From NCBI GenBank assembly GCA_002362625.1, contig DEUP01000009.1, positions 1 through 23,931 on the forward strand: a stretch of 23,931 nt of DNA. Direction: 5' to 3'. Positions within the stretch are counted from its first letter, which is position 1. Every line of letters begins with the position of its first letter. The translations under genes and the position numbers were made by a program. The stretch is from Clostridiales bacterium UBA3259. Lineage in GTDB: Bacteria; Bacillota_A; Clostridia; Oscillospirales; Oscillospiraceae. Below, in pieces: positions 1 to 6,402 of this stretch. The notes under the pieces were generated by a model. It had not been told where the DNA came from and did no database searches. It worked only from the letters and a program-made list of their open reading frames with translations.

Positions 1-335
1 AGCAGCATAGCGCCCAGGTTGCCGTGGCCCAGACCAACCTTACGATCCTCAGCCACAGAGCCGGGGATGCAGAAGGCCTGCAGGCCGATGCCGATGGCCT
101 CGGCGGCCTCAGCGGCGGTCTTCACGCCCTTCTTCAGAGCGATGGCGGCGCCTACGCAGTAAGCCCAGGCAACGTCCTCGAAGCAGATGGGCTGAATGCC
201 CTTGACGATCTCATAGGGATCGAAGCCCTTGGCGGTGCACATGTCGCGGCAGCCTTCCACAGACTCCAGGCCGTACTGAGCCAGGACACCGTTGATCTTG
301 TCGATTTTTCTTTCGTAACCTTCAAACAAAGCCAT
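1..335 (-). CDS. GGGtGRT family protein (3' end outside window)
   Basis: The first 111 residues are visible, starting MALFEGYERKIDKINGVL; the gene runs off the left edge, so its C-terminus is missing. I recognise this N-terminus and the later GLGHGNLGAM stretch as the GGGtGRT family (Pfam PF14057 by memory), a clostridial protein of unknown biochemical function that normally sits beside a NifU-like scaffold, as here. Cysteines are at residues 29, 33, 51, 60 and 89, in keeping with metal or Fe-S binding, but no known cluster motif is proven. The start is fixed by AGGAGG eight bases upstream of the ATG. The gene begins 15 bases after the stop of the upstream NifU-like gene, so the two are almost certainly cotranscribed from the promoter at 1142-1170. 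The function remains unassigned; an Fe-S related role is inferred from the partner. Confidence 0.8.
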   Translation of the reverse strand, partial: MALFEGYERKIDKINGVLAQYGLESVEGCRDMCTAKGFDPYEIVKGIQPICFEDVAWAYCVGAAIALKKGVKTAAEAAEAIGIGLQAFCIPGSVAEDRKVGLGHGNLGAML

Positions 336-350
336 AACCGTGTCCTCCTC

Positions 351-1043
351 TTATTCGTGACGGGGATCGATGTACTTGGCGGCGCCGTCAAAGCGGCCAT
401 AGTGGCCCTTTGCCTTCTTCAGCGCTTCGTTTGCATCGTCGCCCTTCTTGATGAAGTCCATCATCTTGCCCAGGTTGATGAACTCGTAACCGATGATCAG
501 ATTCTCCTCGTCCAGAGCAACCCGGGTCACATAGCCCTCGGCCATTTCCAGGTAACGGGGGCCCTTGGCACGGGTGGCGAACATGGTGCCCACCTGGCTG
601 CGCAGGCCCTTGCCCAGATCTTCCAGAGAAGCGCCCACTGCCAGGCCGTCCTCGGAGAACGCGGACTGGCTGCGGCCGTAGACGATCTGCAGGAACAGCT
701 CCCGCATGGCGGTGTTGATGGCGTCGCACACCAGGTCGGTGTTCAGCGCTTCCAGAATGGTCTTTCCGATGAGAATCTCAGCGGCCATAGCGGCGGAATG
801 GGTCATGCCGGAGCAGCCCAGGGTTTCCACCAGAGCCTCCTCAATGATGCCTTCCTTCACGTTCAGGGTCAGCTTGCAGCAGCCCTGCTGGGGAGCGCAC
901 CAGCCGATACCGTGGGTAAAGCCGCTGATGTCCTTAATTTCCTTGGCCTGGACCCATTTGCCCTCTTCGGGAATGGGCGCGGGGCCGTGATAGGCGCCCT
1001 TGGCCACGGAGCACATGTTCTGTACTTCTGCACTATAAATCAT
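351..1043 (-). CDS. NifU-like iron-sulfur cluster assembly scaffold protein
   Basis: The protein has 230 residues from the ATG at 1043, which has AAGGA eight bases upstream; an in-frame extension to 1139 has no ribosome site. It resembles the NifU N-terminal/IscU-like scaffold fold. Cys49 and the Cys55-Cys56 pair lie in GIGWCAPQQGCC, Cys77 in ETLGCSGM, and Cys106 further on, giving the three-region cysteine pattern expected of a scaffold that holds a nascent cluster. It is longer than a plain IscU/SufU (about 130-150 residues), with an extra C-terminal part from about residue 130. No suf or isc genes are visible nearby; the only partner is the GGGtGRT gene 15 bases downstream. It is therefore probably a dedicated scaffold for that system rather than the general cluster-building machinery (inference). 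Confidence 0.8.
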   Translation of the reverse strand: MIYSAEVQNMCSVAKGAYHGPAPIPEEGKWVQAKEIKDISGFTHGIGWCAPQQGCCKLTLNVKEGIIEEALVETLGCSGMTHSAAMAAEILIGKTILEALNTDLVCDAINTAMRELFLQIVYGRSQSAFSEDGLAVGASLEDLGKGLRSQVGTMFATRAKGPRYLEMAEGYVTRVALDEENLIIGYEFINLGKMMDFIKKGDDANEALKKAKGHYGRFDGAAKYIDPRHE

Positions 1044-1141
1044 GGCAATTTTCCTTTCTTTCAAAAGACGTTTTTCGCCTTTGGATTTACATATCAGAAA
1101 GCCGCAAATCAAATGGAGTGTCATTGCAGATTTCCGCATAT

Positions 1142-1170
1142 ATTATACATGAGGGAAAGAACATTGTCAA
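1142..1170 (-). promoter_or_regulatory. Sigma-70/SigA-type promoter for the NifU-like/GGGtGRT operon
   Basis: On the minus strand TTGACA (1170-1165) and TATAAT (1147-1142) are separated by exactly 17 bases, a full consensus match in both boxes. Transcription would begin near 1135, leaving a leader of about 90 bases before the ATG at 1043. Such a perfect housekeeping promoter suggests strong constitutive expression. Confidence 0.85.
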
Positions 1171-1187
1171 TCTCGGTTTTAGAGAAA

Positions 1188-1226
1188 ATACCGGCACAGC
1201 GGCTTTGCGGGCCGCTGTGCCGGTAT
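1188..1226 (-). terminator. Rho-independent terminator after the zinc-ribbon gene
   Basis: A perfect 16-bp GC-rich stem (1188-1203 with 1211-1226) encloses a 7-base loop. Read on the minus strand it begins 12 bases after the stop codon of the zinc-ribbon gene and is followed by TTTTCTCT. It lies just upstream of the next minus-strand promoter and so insulates the two units. Confidence 0.85.
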
Positions 1227-1238
1227 GAATAGGAAGGC

Positions 1239-2075
1239 TCAGGGACGGCAGCACACATCGTAGACGTCAAAGAAGACGCCATAGGAAGCGTTGCCCTGAA
1301 TGGTGGGATAGGCGGTCATAGCATCAAAGCTTGTGGGCGTGTCAAACTTTATGGTAAAATACCCCTCCGGCTCCTGATAGCTGATGTCCTTGACATGCTC
1401 CCACTTGCCATGGCTTTTGATGAGGACCTTCCAGGAACCGTTGCAATGGGAGCCGTAGTTGCCGCTGGCCCGCAGATAGAAGGTCAGGCTGCGGCAGTCC
1501 TCCACGGTGGAGTCGAATTCGATGACAGCGGCGGAACCGCCGTTCCCGAAGTGGTAGCTTTCGTCAGCCCAATCGTTGGAAAGGTAAGCGAAGACAACCC
1601 CTGCCAGATGCCCGTTGCTGTCCAGCTCCAGGGTGTCGTCCCCGTATTCCACCCGGGTATTGACGGCCATAACCCCGTCCTCGTAGAAGTAGTAATAGTC
1701 GTCGCGGATTTCCTGGAAGCCGGTGAGGGGCGCGCCGTCCTTCATATAGTAGGTCTTTCCGTCCTCTTGATACCAGCCCTGCTGGGGAAGGGTGGCCTCG
1801 GCGGTGGGTTCGGGCACCGTAACCACAGTGGTTGCCGCGGCGGCGATGGCGGCCTCTTCCGGCATTCGATTGGACGGGGTGTTCCGGCCAATCAGCAGAG
1901 CCAGGCATACGATTGCCAGTACGATGAGGGCCAAAATCATGAAGCCAACGCCCAGGATCAGGCCCTTGGAATTTCCGGGCTTCATCTGGGCGGCCTGGCC
2001 GGACTGAGGGGCCCCGCAGTTGGGACAGAACCTGACCTGATCCGGAAGCTCTTTCCCGCAATGATGACAATACAT
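1239..2075 (-). CDS. Zinc-ribbon, single-pass membrane protein with wall-binding-like repeats
   Basis: The 278-residue protein starts with a zinc ribbon: Cys3-x2-Cys6 and Cys17-x2-Cys20. A single hydrophobic segment follows at about 38-62, then a low-complexity Ala/Thr linker to about 98. Residues 99-157 contain aromatic-glycine repeats (GWYQEDGKTYY, YYYFYEDG) like the glucan/choline-binding repeats of wall proteins. The last 120 residues form an unrecognised domain rich in beta strand and aromatic residues, with several cysteines. The topology implies a cytoplasmic zinc ribbon and an extracellular C-terminus. The start is set by AAGGAG seven bases upstream. It follows rpe by 59 bases with no terminator between, so it is likely cotranscribed and ends at the strong terminator 1188-1226. 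The function is unknown; a sensor or wall-associated role is inference. Confidence 0.75.
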   Translation of the reverse strand: MYCHHCGKELPDQVRFCPNCGAPQSGQAAQMKPGNSKGLILGVGFMILALIVLAIVCLALLIGRNTPSNRMPEEAAIAAAATTVVTVPEPTAEATLPQQGWYQEDGKTYYMKDGAPLTGFQEIRDDYYYFYEDGVMAVNTRVEYGDDTLELDSNGHLAGVVFAYLSNDWADESYHFGNGGSAAVIEFDSTVEDCRSLTFYLRASGNYGSHCNGSWKVLIKSHGKWEHVKDISYQEPEGYFTIKFDTPTSFDAMTAYPTIQGNASYGVFFDVYDVCCRP

Positions 2076-2134
2076 AGAAAAACTCCTTTCCGCGCGTTTC
2101 CTCTTTCCAATCCGTTATGTTTTGTTGTTTTTTG

Positions 2135-2785
2135 TTACCTTTGAATTGTTTGGACAAACCCCTTCCGATCCGCCGCCTTAAAGTAGGCGGAGCCGGCGAC
2201 CAGCACATCCGCGCCGTTTTCCTTGCAGAGGACGCAGGTGGTTTCATCCACGCCGCCGTCCACCTCCAGAAGACAGCCGGGATTCTCCCGGGCAAGAAGC
2301 GCCTTCAGCGCCCTGAGCTTCGGCATCATGTCCGCCATAAACTTCTGACCGCCAAACCCCGGCTCTACGGTCATGACCAAAACCACATCGCACTTTTTTA
2401 GGTAGGGGAGCGCGGCCTCTGCCGGCGTTTTGGGCTTGAGAACGATGCCTGCTTTCGTGCCCAGGGCATGGATCTTGTCCAGAGCCTCCAGGGTGTTCTG
2501 GGGCTGATCCGCCTCCAGGTGGATGGTTACAATGTCCGCTCCCGCCTTTACGAACCGCTCCACATACCGGATGGGCTTTTCGATCATCAGATGAACGTCC
2601 AGGGGAAGCCGGGTCACCGGTCGGATGGCCTGCACCACCGGAAGTCCAATGGAGATGTTGGGCACAAACAGACCGTCCATCACGTCCACGTGAACCCAGT
2701 CGGAACCGTTTTCCTCAATGTTTTCAATATCCCGCTGAAGGTTGGCAAAATCAGCGGCCAGAATGGATGGGGCAATATAAGCCAT
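2135..2785 (-). CDS. rpe: Ribulose-phosphate 3-epimerase
   Basis: This cytoplasmic TIM-barrel enzyme interconverts ribulose 5-phosphate and xylulose 5-phosphate in the pentose phosphate pathway. The hallmarks are APSILAADFANL at the N-terminus, HVDVMDGLFVPNIS with the metal-binding His and catalytic Asp, LDVHLMIEKP, VMTVEPGFGGQKF and the late EVDGGVDE with the second catalytic Asp, then the phosphate-binding VAGSAYF. The 216-residue length is normal for the family. A TTG at 2791 could add two residues, but AGGAG lies eight bases before the ATG at 2785 and only two before the TTG, so I chose 2785. In many Firmicutes rpe sits with the rsgA/prkC cell-division region; here the only same-strand neighbour is the zinc-ribbon gene downstream. 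Confidence 0.96.
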   Translation of the reverse strand: MAYIAPSILAADFANLQRDIENIEENGSDWVHVDVMDGLFVPNISIGLPVVQAIRPVTRLPLDVHLMIEKPIRYVERFVKAGADIVTIHLEADQPQNTLEALDKIHALGTKAGIVLKPKTPAEAALPYLKKCDVVLVMTVEPGFGGQKFMADMMPKLRALKALLARENPGCLLEVDGGVDETTCVLCKENGADVLVAGSAYFKAADRKGFVQTIQR

Positions 2786-2812
2786 TTTCAAATCTCCTGT
2801 CTTTTTTCTTTT

Positions 2813-2841
2813 AAATTACCATATACTTCCGAAAAATGCAA
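2813..2841 (-). promoter_or_regulatory. Possible weak promoter for rpe
   Basis: On the minus strand TTGCAT (2841-2836) and TAATTT (2818-2813) are 17 bases apart, placing a start about 20 bases before the rpe ribosome site. Both boxes deviate from consensus. The 137-base spacer also serves the divergent DUF1540 gene, for which I find only a TATAAA at 2864-2869 without a good -35. Confidence 0.3.
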
Positions 2842-2922
2842 TGGCTTCTGGCTGTCAACCGGGTATAAATTCATTTTACCCAGACATACTAGGAAGGAAA
2901 CCAAAAGAAGGAGGAATTCAGC

Positions 2923-3087
2923 ATGAACTGTCACGCCAATAAGTGCATTGAGTGCACGGTGAACCAGTGCGTCCATCACTGCGGTACCGAGAACTACTGC
3001 TCCCTGGACTGCATCCTTGTGGGCACCCATGAGACCAATCCCACCATGGATCAGTGTACGGACTGCAAGTCCTTCAGCAAAAAGTAA
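2923..3087 (+). CDS. DUF1540 small cysteine-rich protein
   Basis: This 54-residue protein has AAGGAGG eight bases before its ATG. It matches the DUF1540 pattern: KCIECTVNQCVHH, then GTENYCSL, VGTHETNPT and a final CTDCKSF. Nine cysteines (3, 8, 11, 16, 20, 26, 30, 45, 48), three histidines and conserved acidic residues suggest a small metal-binding protein, probably zinc or iron. No enzymatic function is known for the family, and it is common in clostridia and other spore formers. It is encoded alone, divergently from rpe, and is followed directly by a hairpin array that should end its transcript. Family identification is firm; biological role is not. Confidence 0.88.
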   Translation: MNCHANKCIECTVNQCVHHCGTENYCSLDCILVGTHETNPTMDQCTDCKSFSKK

Positions 3088-3093
3088 TAGGAA

Positions 3094-3153
3094 AACCTAA
3101 TAAAACTCTTGCGTTTTATTAGGTTGGCATCGTCTGACGACGCTGCCATTTTC
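3094..3153 (+). terminator. Tandem terminator hairpins after DUF1540
   Basis: The first hairpin is a perfect 13-bp AT-rich stem (3094-3106 with 3113-3125, 6-base loop) starting seven bases after the stop. The second follows immediately: GGCA-t-CGTC (3126-3134) pairs with GACG-c-TGCC (3139-3147), one internal mismatch, followed by ATTTTC. Neither has a long T tract, but together they probably end the DUF1540 transcript. Confidence 0.55.
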
Positions 3154-3177
3154 GTGATTTTAGAAATATAAAATCAC
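3154..3177. repeat. Perfect 9-bp inverted repeat
   Basis: GTGATTTTA (3154-3162) and TAAAATCAC (3169-3177) form a perfect 9-bp stem with a 6-base loop, directly after the two terminator-like hairpins. Function unknown: a third stacked terminator stem or a protein-binding dyad are both possible. Confidence 0.5.
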
Positions 3178-3193
3178 AAAACGCGTCTCATAT

Positions 3194-3246
3194 GATATTC
3201 TAATAAAGACTTCAATTCTGGGAATTAAAGTTTTTTATTGAATATC
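3194..3246. repeat. Long AT-rich imperfect palindrome (53 bases)
   Basis: GATATTC (3194-3200) pairs with GAATATC (3240-3246), AATAAA (3202-3207) with TTTATT (3234-3239), ACTT (3209-3212) with AAGT (3228-3231) and AATT (3214-3217) with AATT (3223-3226). This gives about 21 base pairs interrupted by small bulges. It could be a cruciform, a remnant of a small palindromic element, or an RNA stem; the sequence does not decide. Confidence 0.5.
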
Positions 3247-3258
3247 AGTATAATTTGC

Positions 3259-3297
3259 TGCGGCTGTCTCAGAAAAGCTGAGGCAGCCGCAATTTTC
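3259..3297 (+). terminator. GC-rich terminator-like hairpin upstream of htrA
   Basis: TGCGGCTGTCTCAG (3259-3272) pairs with CTGAGGCAGCCGCA (3278-3291): 14 positions including one G-T wobble, with a 5-base AAAAG loop, followed by ATTTTC. It ends ten bases before the htrA -35 box, so it insulates htrA from upstream transcription. Confidence 0.65.
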
Positions 3298-3300
3298 ATC

Positions 3301-3329
3301 TTGACCTTTCTCAAAATGTTCTGTATGAT
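3301..3329 (+). promoter_or_regulatory. SigA-type promoter for htrA
   Basis: TTGACC (3301-3306) and TATGAT (3324-3329) are separated by 17 bases, five of six matches in each box. The predicted start near 3336 gives a leader of about 100 bases before the htrA ATG at 3435. Confidence 0.7.
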
Positions 3330-3434
3330 GGTGTCAAAATCCGGCTTATTTTTTGGCTGGTTCCCATGCCATACATAGTTTTGTCATAAGTTTGCGATAT
3401 GATGGCTGCGGAATCAAAACAGGGAGGAAATATC

Positions 3435-4991
3435 ATGGACACCTTTGAAAACCAGGATCAGCTTCAGGAGGAAACCGGCGCCGTCCCGGAAGCGGAGGGC
3501 GCGGTCATCCCGGAAGAACCCCTTGATCACAGCTCCGAGGAAGCGTCTGCATCCCGGCCGGCACCTGAGGAAGCGCCCCGGCCCACAGAGGCTGACGGCA
3601 CCGGAATCGGGAGAAAGGAATCTCCCTATGCCGATTCCCCCTATGAGATCCGGCGTCAGCCGGAATATCAGTACCGGCCCCAGACCGAAAGACCGCCGAA
3701 AAAGGAAAAGACGCCGAAGACGCACACGCCTGGAAAGAGGCGGCGGGCTGTGGCGGTGCTGCTGATATTGGCTCTGGCGGCGGTGAGCTGCCTCACCACG
3801 GCGCACTGCGTCAATTCCCGATGGGAAAGGGAAAACGCGGAAACCCTGGAAACCGTAAATGCCCTGAATGAGCGGATCAGCGTACTGGAAGCCCAGGCGA
3901 AAACGCCTGCTGCCTCCGGCGGTGCAGCGGTCTCCCGTCCCGCGAAGGGAAGCGGATTGACACCCAGCCAGCTGTACGCGGAGAATGTGGACAGTGTGGT
4001 AGCTGTTTCCTGCAGCGTGGGCGTGCCGGGCTACTATGGCATCAGCGAGGGAACCTCCCTCGGCTCCGGATTCATCCTCCGGGAGGACGGCTATGTGGCC
4101 ACCAACAGCCATATTGTGAAGGACGCCACATCGGTGACGGTGACCTTGGGCGACGGCACGGAGTATGACGCCCAGGTGGTGGGCATGGACGCCTCCTTCA
4201 GCGACATCGCGGTTCTGAAGATCGAGGCGGAGGGGCTTCACGCCGTTACCCTCGGCAGCAGCGCCGACCTTCAGGTCGGGGACATGGTGGTGGCCATCGG
4301 CAATCATCTGGGCACCCTGACCGCCAGCCAGACTGTGGGTTATCTCAGCGGAATTGACCGGGAGATCTCCACGGAAAGCAGCAGAAATATTCGAATGCTT
4401 CAGACGGACGCCGCCATTAATTCCGGAAGCTCCGGCGGTCCTCTGTTTAATATGCAGGGAGAGGTTATTGGCATTACCACGGCGAAGTACTCCGGATCCG
4501 CCGGGTCCGGCGCGTCCATTGAGGGCATCAGCTTTGCCATTCCCATTGATGATGTAAAGGATATACTGGCGGATCTTGCCGACTTTGGCTATGTCACCGG
4601 GGCTTACCTGGGTGTCACCGTTCAGGACATGGATCCCGACACAGCGGATATGTACGGCCTTCCCGTGGGCGCGTACGTTGTCACCGTGGCGGATGGAGGC
4701 AGCGCTGACCGGGCGGGCGTAAAGCCGAAGGATATCATCGTCAGGTTAGGCGAATATGAGACAGACAGCATTACGGAGCTGACCCGGAACCTGCGGCATT
4801 TCAAGGCCGGTGACGAAACCACCATTACTGTGGTTCGCGGCGGCAGGGAAATGGTGCTGGACATCACCCTGGACGAAAGGCCCAGAGATCTGGACGGCGC
4901 TTCTGACTATGGCTATGAAGAACCGGAAATGCCGGACAGCGGCGACTATGACGAATGGTACGACTATTTCAGCTGGTATTTCGGTGAATAA
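3435..4991 (+). CDS. htrA: Membrane-anchored HtrA/DegP-type serine protease with PDZ domain
   Basis: The 518-residue envelope protease is expected to degrade or refold misfolded exported proteins. Order: a cytoplasmic Glu/Pro-rich tail to about residue 100; a KRRR stop-transfer cluster and one membrane helix at about 104-121; a short coiled region at 128-153; the trypsin-like domain at about 180-385; and a PDZ domain at about 388-480. The catalytic triad reads His226 (TNSHIV), Asp257 (FSDIAVLKI) and Ser333 (NSGSSGGPL). The usual GNSGG is GSSGG here, with the catalytic Ser kept. The end is acidic and tyrosine-rich. Upstream ATGs at 3399/3402 lack a ribosome site, whereas GGGAGG lies seven bases before 3435. 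It has its own promoter; the LCP gene follows in the same direction after 205 bases. Confidence 0.93.
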   Translation: MDTFENQDQLQEETGAVPEAEGAVIPEEPLDHSSEEASASRPAPEEAPRPTEADGTGIGRKESPYADSPYEIRRQPEYQYRPQTERPPKKEKTPKTHTPGKRRRAVAVLLILALAAVSCLTTAHCVNSRWERENAETLETVNALNERISVLEAQAKTPAASGGAAVSRPAKGSGLTPSQLYAENVDSVVAVSCSVGVPGYYGISEGTSLGSGFILREDGYVATNSHIVKDATSVTVTLGDGTEYDAQVVGMDASFSDIAVLKIEAEGLHAVTLGSSADLQVGDMVVAIGNHLGTLTASQTVGYLSGIDREISTESSRNIRMLQTDAAINSGSSGGPLFNMQGEVIGITTAKYSGSAGSGASIEGISFAIPIDDVKDILADLADFGYVTGAYLGVTVQDMDPDTADMYGLPVGAYVVTVADGGSADRAGVKPKDIIVRLGEYETDSITELTRNLRHFKAGDETTITVVRGGREMVLDITLDERPRDLDGASDYGYEEPEMPDSGDYDEWYDYFSWYFGE

Positions 4992-5097
4992 ATGCCCAAG
5001 CGCGTTTGGCGTGCCACCATATGGGAAAGCCCTGAACGCGCGGCTTTCACAGGAAAGGGCGCTTCCCGGCGCGGCCTGGTTCAGTCAGAGGAATGTT

Positions 5098-5126
5098 TTG
5101 ATAAAAAACACATATCCTACTACAAA
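5098..5126 (+). promoter_or_regulatory. Possible promoter for the LCP gene
   Basis: TTGATA (5098-5103) and TACAAA (5121-5126) are 17 bases apart in the 205-base spacer between htrA and the LCP gene. The match is moderate. I see no convincing terminator after htrA, so readthrough from the htrA promoter is an alternative. Confidence 0.3.
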
Positions 5127-5196
5127 ACGGATTTCCTGAGAAGGGGAGCGGAGGCCTGGGGCTTCCACCCCTTTCTCTGACCAGGAGGTTTTTCCC

Positions 5197-6186
5197 ATGA
5201 AGCGTAAAAAGCGATCTGCCCGGGCGACGATGGTCAGACAGTGCGTTGCCCTGGGGCTGATATTAACGGCCATGGTGTCCTATACCGTATGGTATTGGAA
5301 ACAGCCCGCGCCAAATGACGTCTCCGGCACGGAGAGCACCGACGCCGTGCTCCAGGAAACGGATTCCGGCGTTTCCGAAGAGGACGTCCGGGAGGCCCTG
5401 GCGCCGGGAGAGACCATCGGCGGCAGCGGCAGCCGGCTCGTAAATATTCTGCTGGTGGGACAGGACCGGCTGGAGGATCAGGGCCGCACCCGCTCGGACA
5501 GTATGATCCTGTGCACCTTCAACAAGCGTACCCGGGAGATCATTCTGACCTCCTTCCTGCGGGATATGTATGTTGAGATTCCCGGCCATGGCAGCAATCG
5601 GATCAACGCGGCCTATGCCTACGGCGGCGCGGAGCTGCTGGAGCAGACCCTGGAGGAGAATTTCGCCATTACGGTGGACGGAACGGTGGAAGTGGACTTC
5701 TCCGGCTTTTCCCAGATTATCGACCGGCTGGGCGGTGTGGATATGGAGCTTCGGGAGGACGAGGCCGCGCTGATCACCAAGGAAACCGGGTATGATACCC
5801 AGGCCGGAATGCAGCACCTGTGCGGCGATCAGGCGCTGAACTACGCCCGGATCCGGAAGCTGGACGCGGATGGGGATTTCAGCAGAACCTCCCGGCAGCG
5901 GGCGCTGATGAACGCCATGCTGGACGCCTACCGGGATGCCAAGCTGACCACGGTGCTGCTTCTGCTCAATGACGTGCTTCCCATGATTACCACGGATATG
6001 GGAGCGGGAGAGATCATGGGTTATGCCCTGGAGCTGTTCCCCATGCTCTCCGGCAGCAGCATCCGCCAGCAGCATATTCCCGCCAGCGGCAGCTTCCGCA
6101 ACGAGAATATTGATGGAATGGCGGTTTTGGTTCCGGATCTGGAGGAAAACCGGGAGCTTCTGGCACAAACCCTGATAGGAAGTTAG
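5197..6186 (+). CDS. LytR-CpsA-Psr (LCP) family cell-wall ligase
   Basis: LCP enzymes move lipid-linked anionic glycopolymers such as teichoic acids or capsule onto peptidoglycan on the outer face of the membrane. The 329-residue protein has a basic N-terminus (MKRKKR), a membrane helix at about 15-34, a linker, and the LCP core from about residue 81. The core shows NILLVGQD, RSDSM (Arg99, Asp101), TSFLRDMYVEIP (Arg122, Asp123), RINAAYAYGG, a DFSGF strand, LGGVDM, and the late YARIRKLDADGDFSRTSRQR region; these arginines and aspartates bind the polyprenyl pyrophosphate and magnesium. AGGAGG lies eight bases before the ATG. The gene follows htrA, an envelope pairing seen often in Firmicutes. 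The exact glycopolymer cannot be told from sequence. Confidence 0.92.
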   Translation: MKRKKRSARATMVRQCVALGLILTAMVSYTVWYWKQPAPNDVSGTESTDAVLQETDSGVSEEDVREALAPGETIGGSGSRLVNILLVGQDRLEDQGRTRSDSMILCTFNKRTREIILTSFLRDMYVEIPGHGSNRINAAYAYGGAELLEQTLEENFAITVDGTVEVDFSGFSQIIDRLGGVDMELREDEAALITKETGYDTQAGMQHLCGDQALNYARIRKLDADGDFSRTSRQRALMNAMLDAYRDAKLTTVLLLLNDVLPMITTDMGAGEIMGYALELFPMLSGSSIRQQHIPASGSFRNENIDGMAVLVPDLEENRELLAQTLIGS

Positions 6187-6213
6187 ACGGTTAATCGATA
6201 CTAACTGACTGGT

Positions 6214-6267
6214 AAATATTTCCAGCTCAAGAGGAACCTTTTCCTTTTATTCAGTTTGGAAATGTTT
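6214..6267 (+). terminator. Nested inverted repeat after the LCP gene, possible terminator
   Basis: An inner hairpin, AAGAGGAA (6229-6236) with TTCCTTTT (6241-6248), 4-base loop and one G-T pair, sits inside a near-perfect 11-base inverted repeat (6214-6224 with 6257-6267, one mismatch). It begins 28 bases after the LCP stop and is followed by a T-rich run. It could instead be an operator of the BlaI-type gene downstream. Confidence 0.4.
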
Positions 6268-6338
6268 TCATTCTTGTTTGTTATTATGGTAATTCAGGAA
6301 ATTCCCAAAAAATTTTTTCGATATTTTTGGATATGGAA

Positions 6339-6367
6339 TTGACAAAAACTGTAAATGCTGTTATACT
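6339..6367 (+). promoter_or_regulatory. SigA-type promoter for the BlaI-like regulator
   Basis: TTGACA (6339-6344), a 17-base spacer and TATACT (6362-6367) form a near-consensus promoter. The start would be near 6374, about 30 bases before the ATG. A weak dyad (CTGTAA and TTATAC, 6350-6366) overlaps the -10 box and could be an autoregulatory site, but the match to the TACA/TGTA BlaI operator is poor. Confidence 0.8.
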
Positions 6368-6402
6368 GATGGCAGTGTGAAAGAAAGGCAGGAGGTGTGC
6401 AA

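Larger units (their letters stand above)
3088..3434. other. 347-base hairpin-rich intergenic spacer
   Basis: There is no gene here. Between the DUF1540 stop and htrA there are five consecutive hairpins (3094-3125, 3126-3147, 3154-3177, 3194-3246 and 3259-3291), followed by the htrA promoter at 3301-3329 and a leader of about 100 bases. The AT content is far above that of the flanking coding DNA. I find no tRNA, ORF with ribosome site or recognisable riboswitch. Confidence 0.7.

Noticed and set aside
24..1232. 402-codon plus-strand open frame opposite the Fe-S genes
   Set aside because: It runs antisense to two recognised genes with ribosome sites and a promoter; no ribosome site at its start and the product has no recognisable family. 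High GC at third codon positions explains long antisense frames.
2853..2858. Perfect minus-strand TTGACA upstream of rpe
   Set aside because: No acceptable -10 box lies 16-18 bases downstream, so it is not called as a promoter.
4992..5180. 62-codon plus-strand frame between htrA and the LCP gene
   Set aside because: Its ATG abuts the htrA stop (TAAATG) but no ribosome site precedes it and the product is not recognisable; most of it overlaps likely leader and promoter sequence.
6350..6366. BlaI operator over the promoter of the BlaI-like gene
   Set aside because: The dyad matches the TACA/TGTA pattern only partly; kept as a remark under the promoter and not as a feature.
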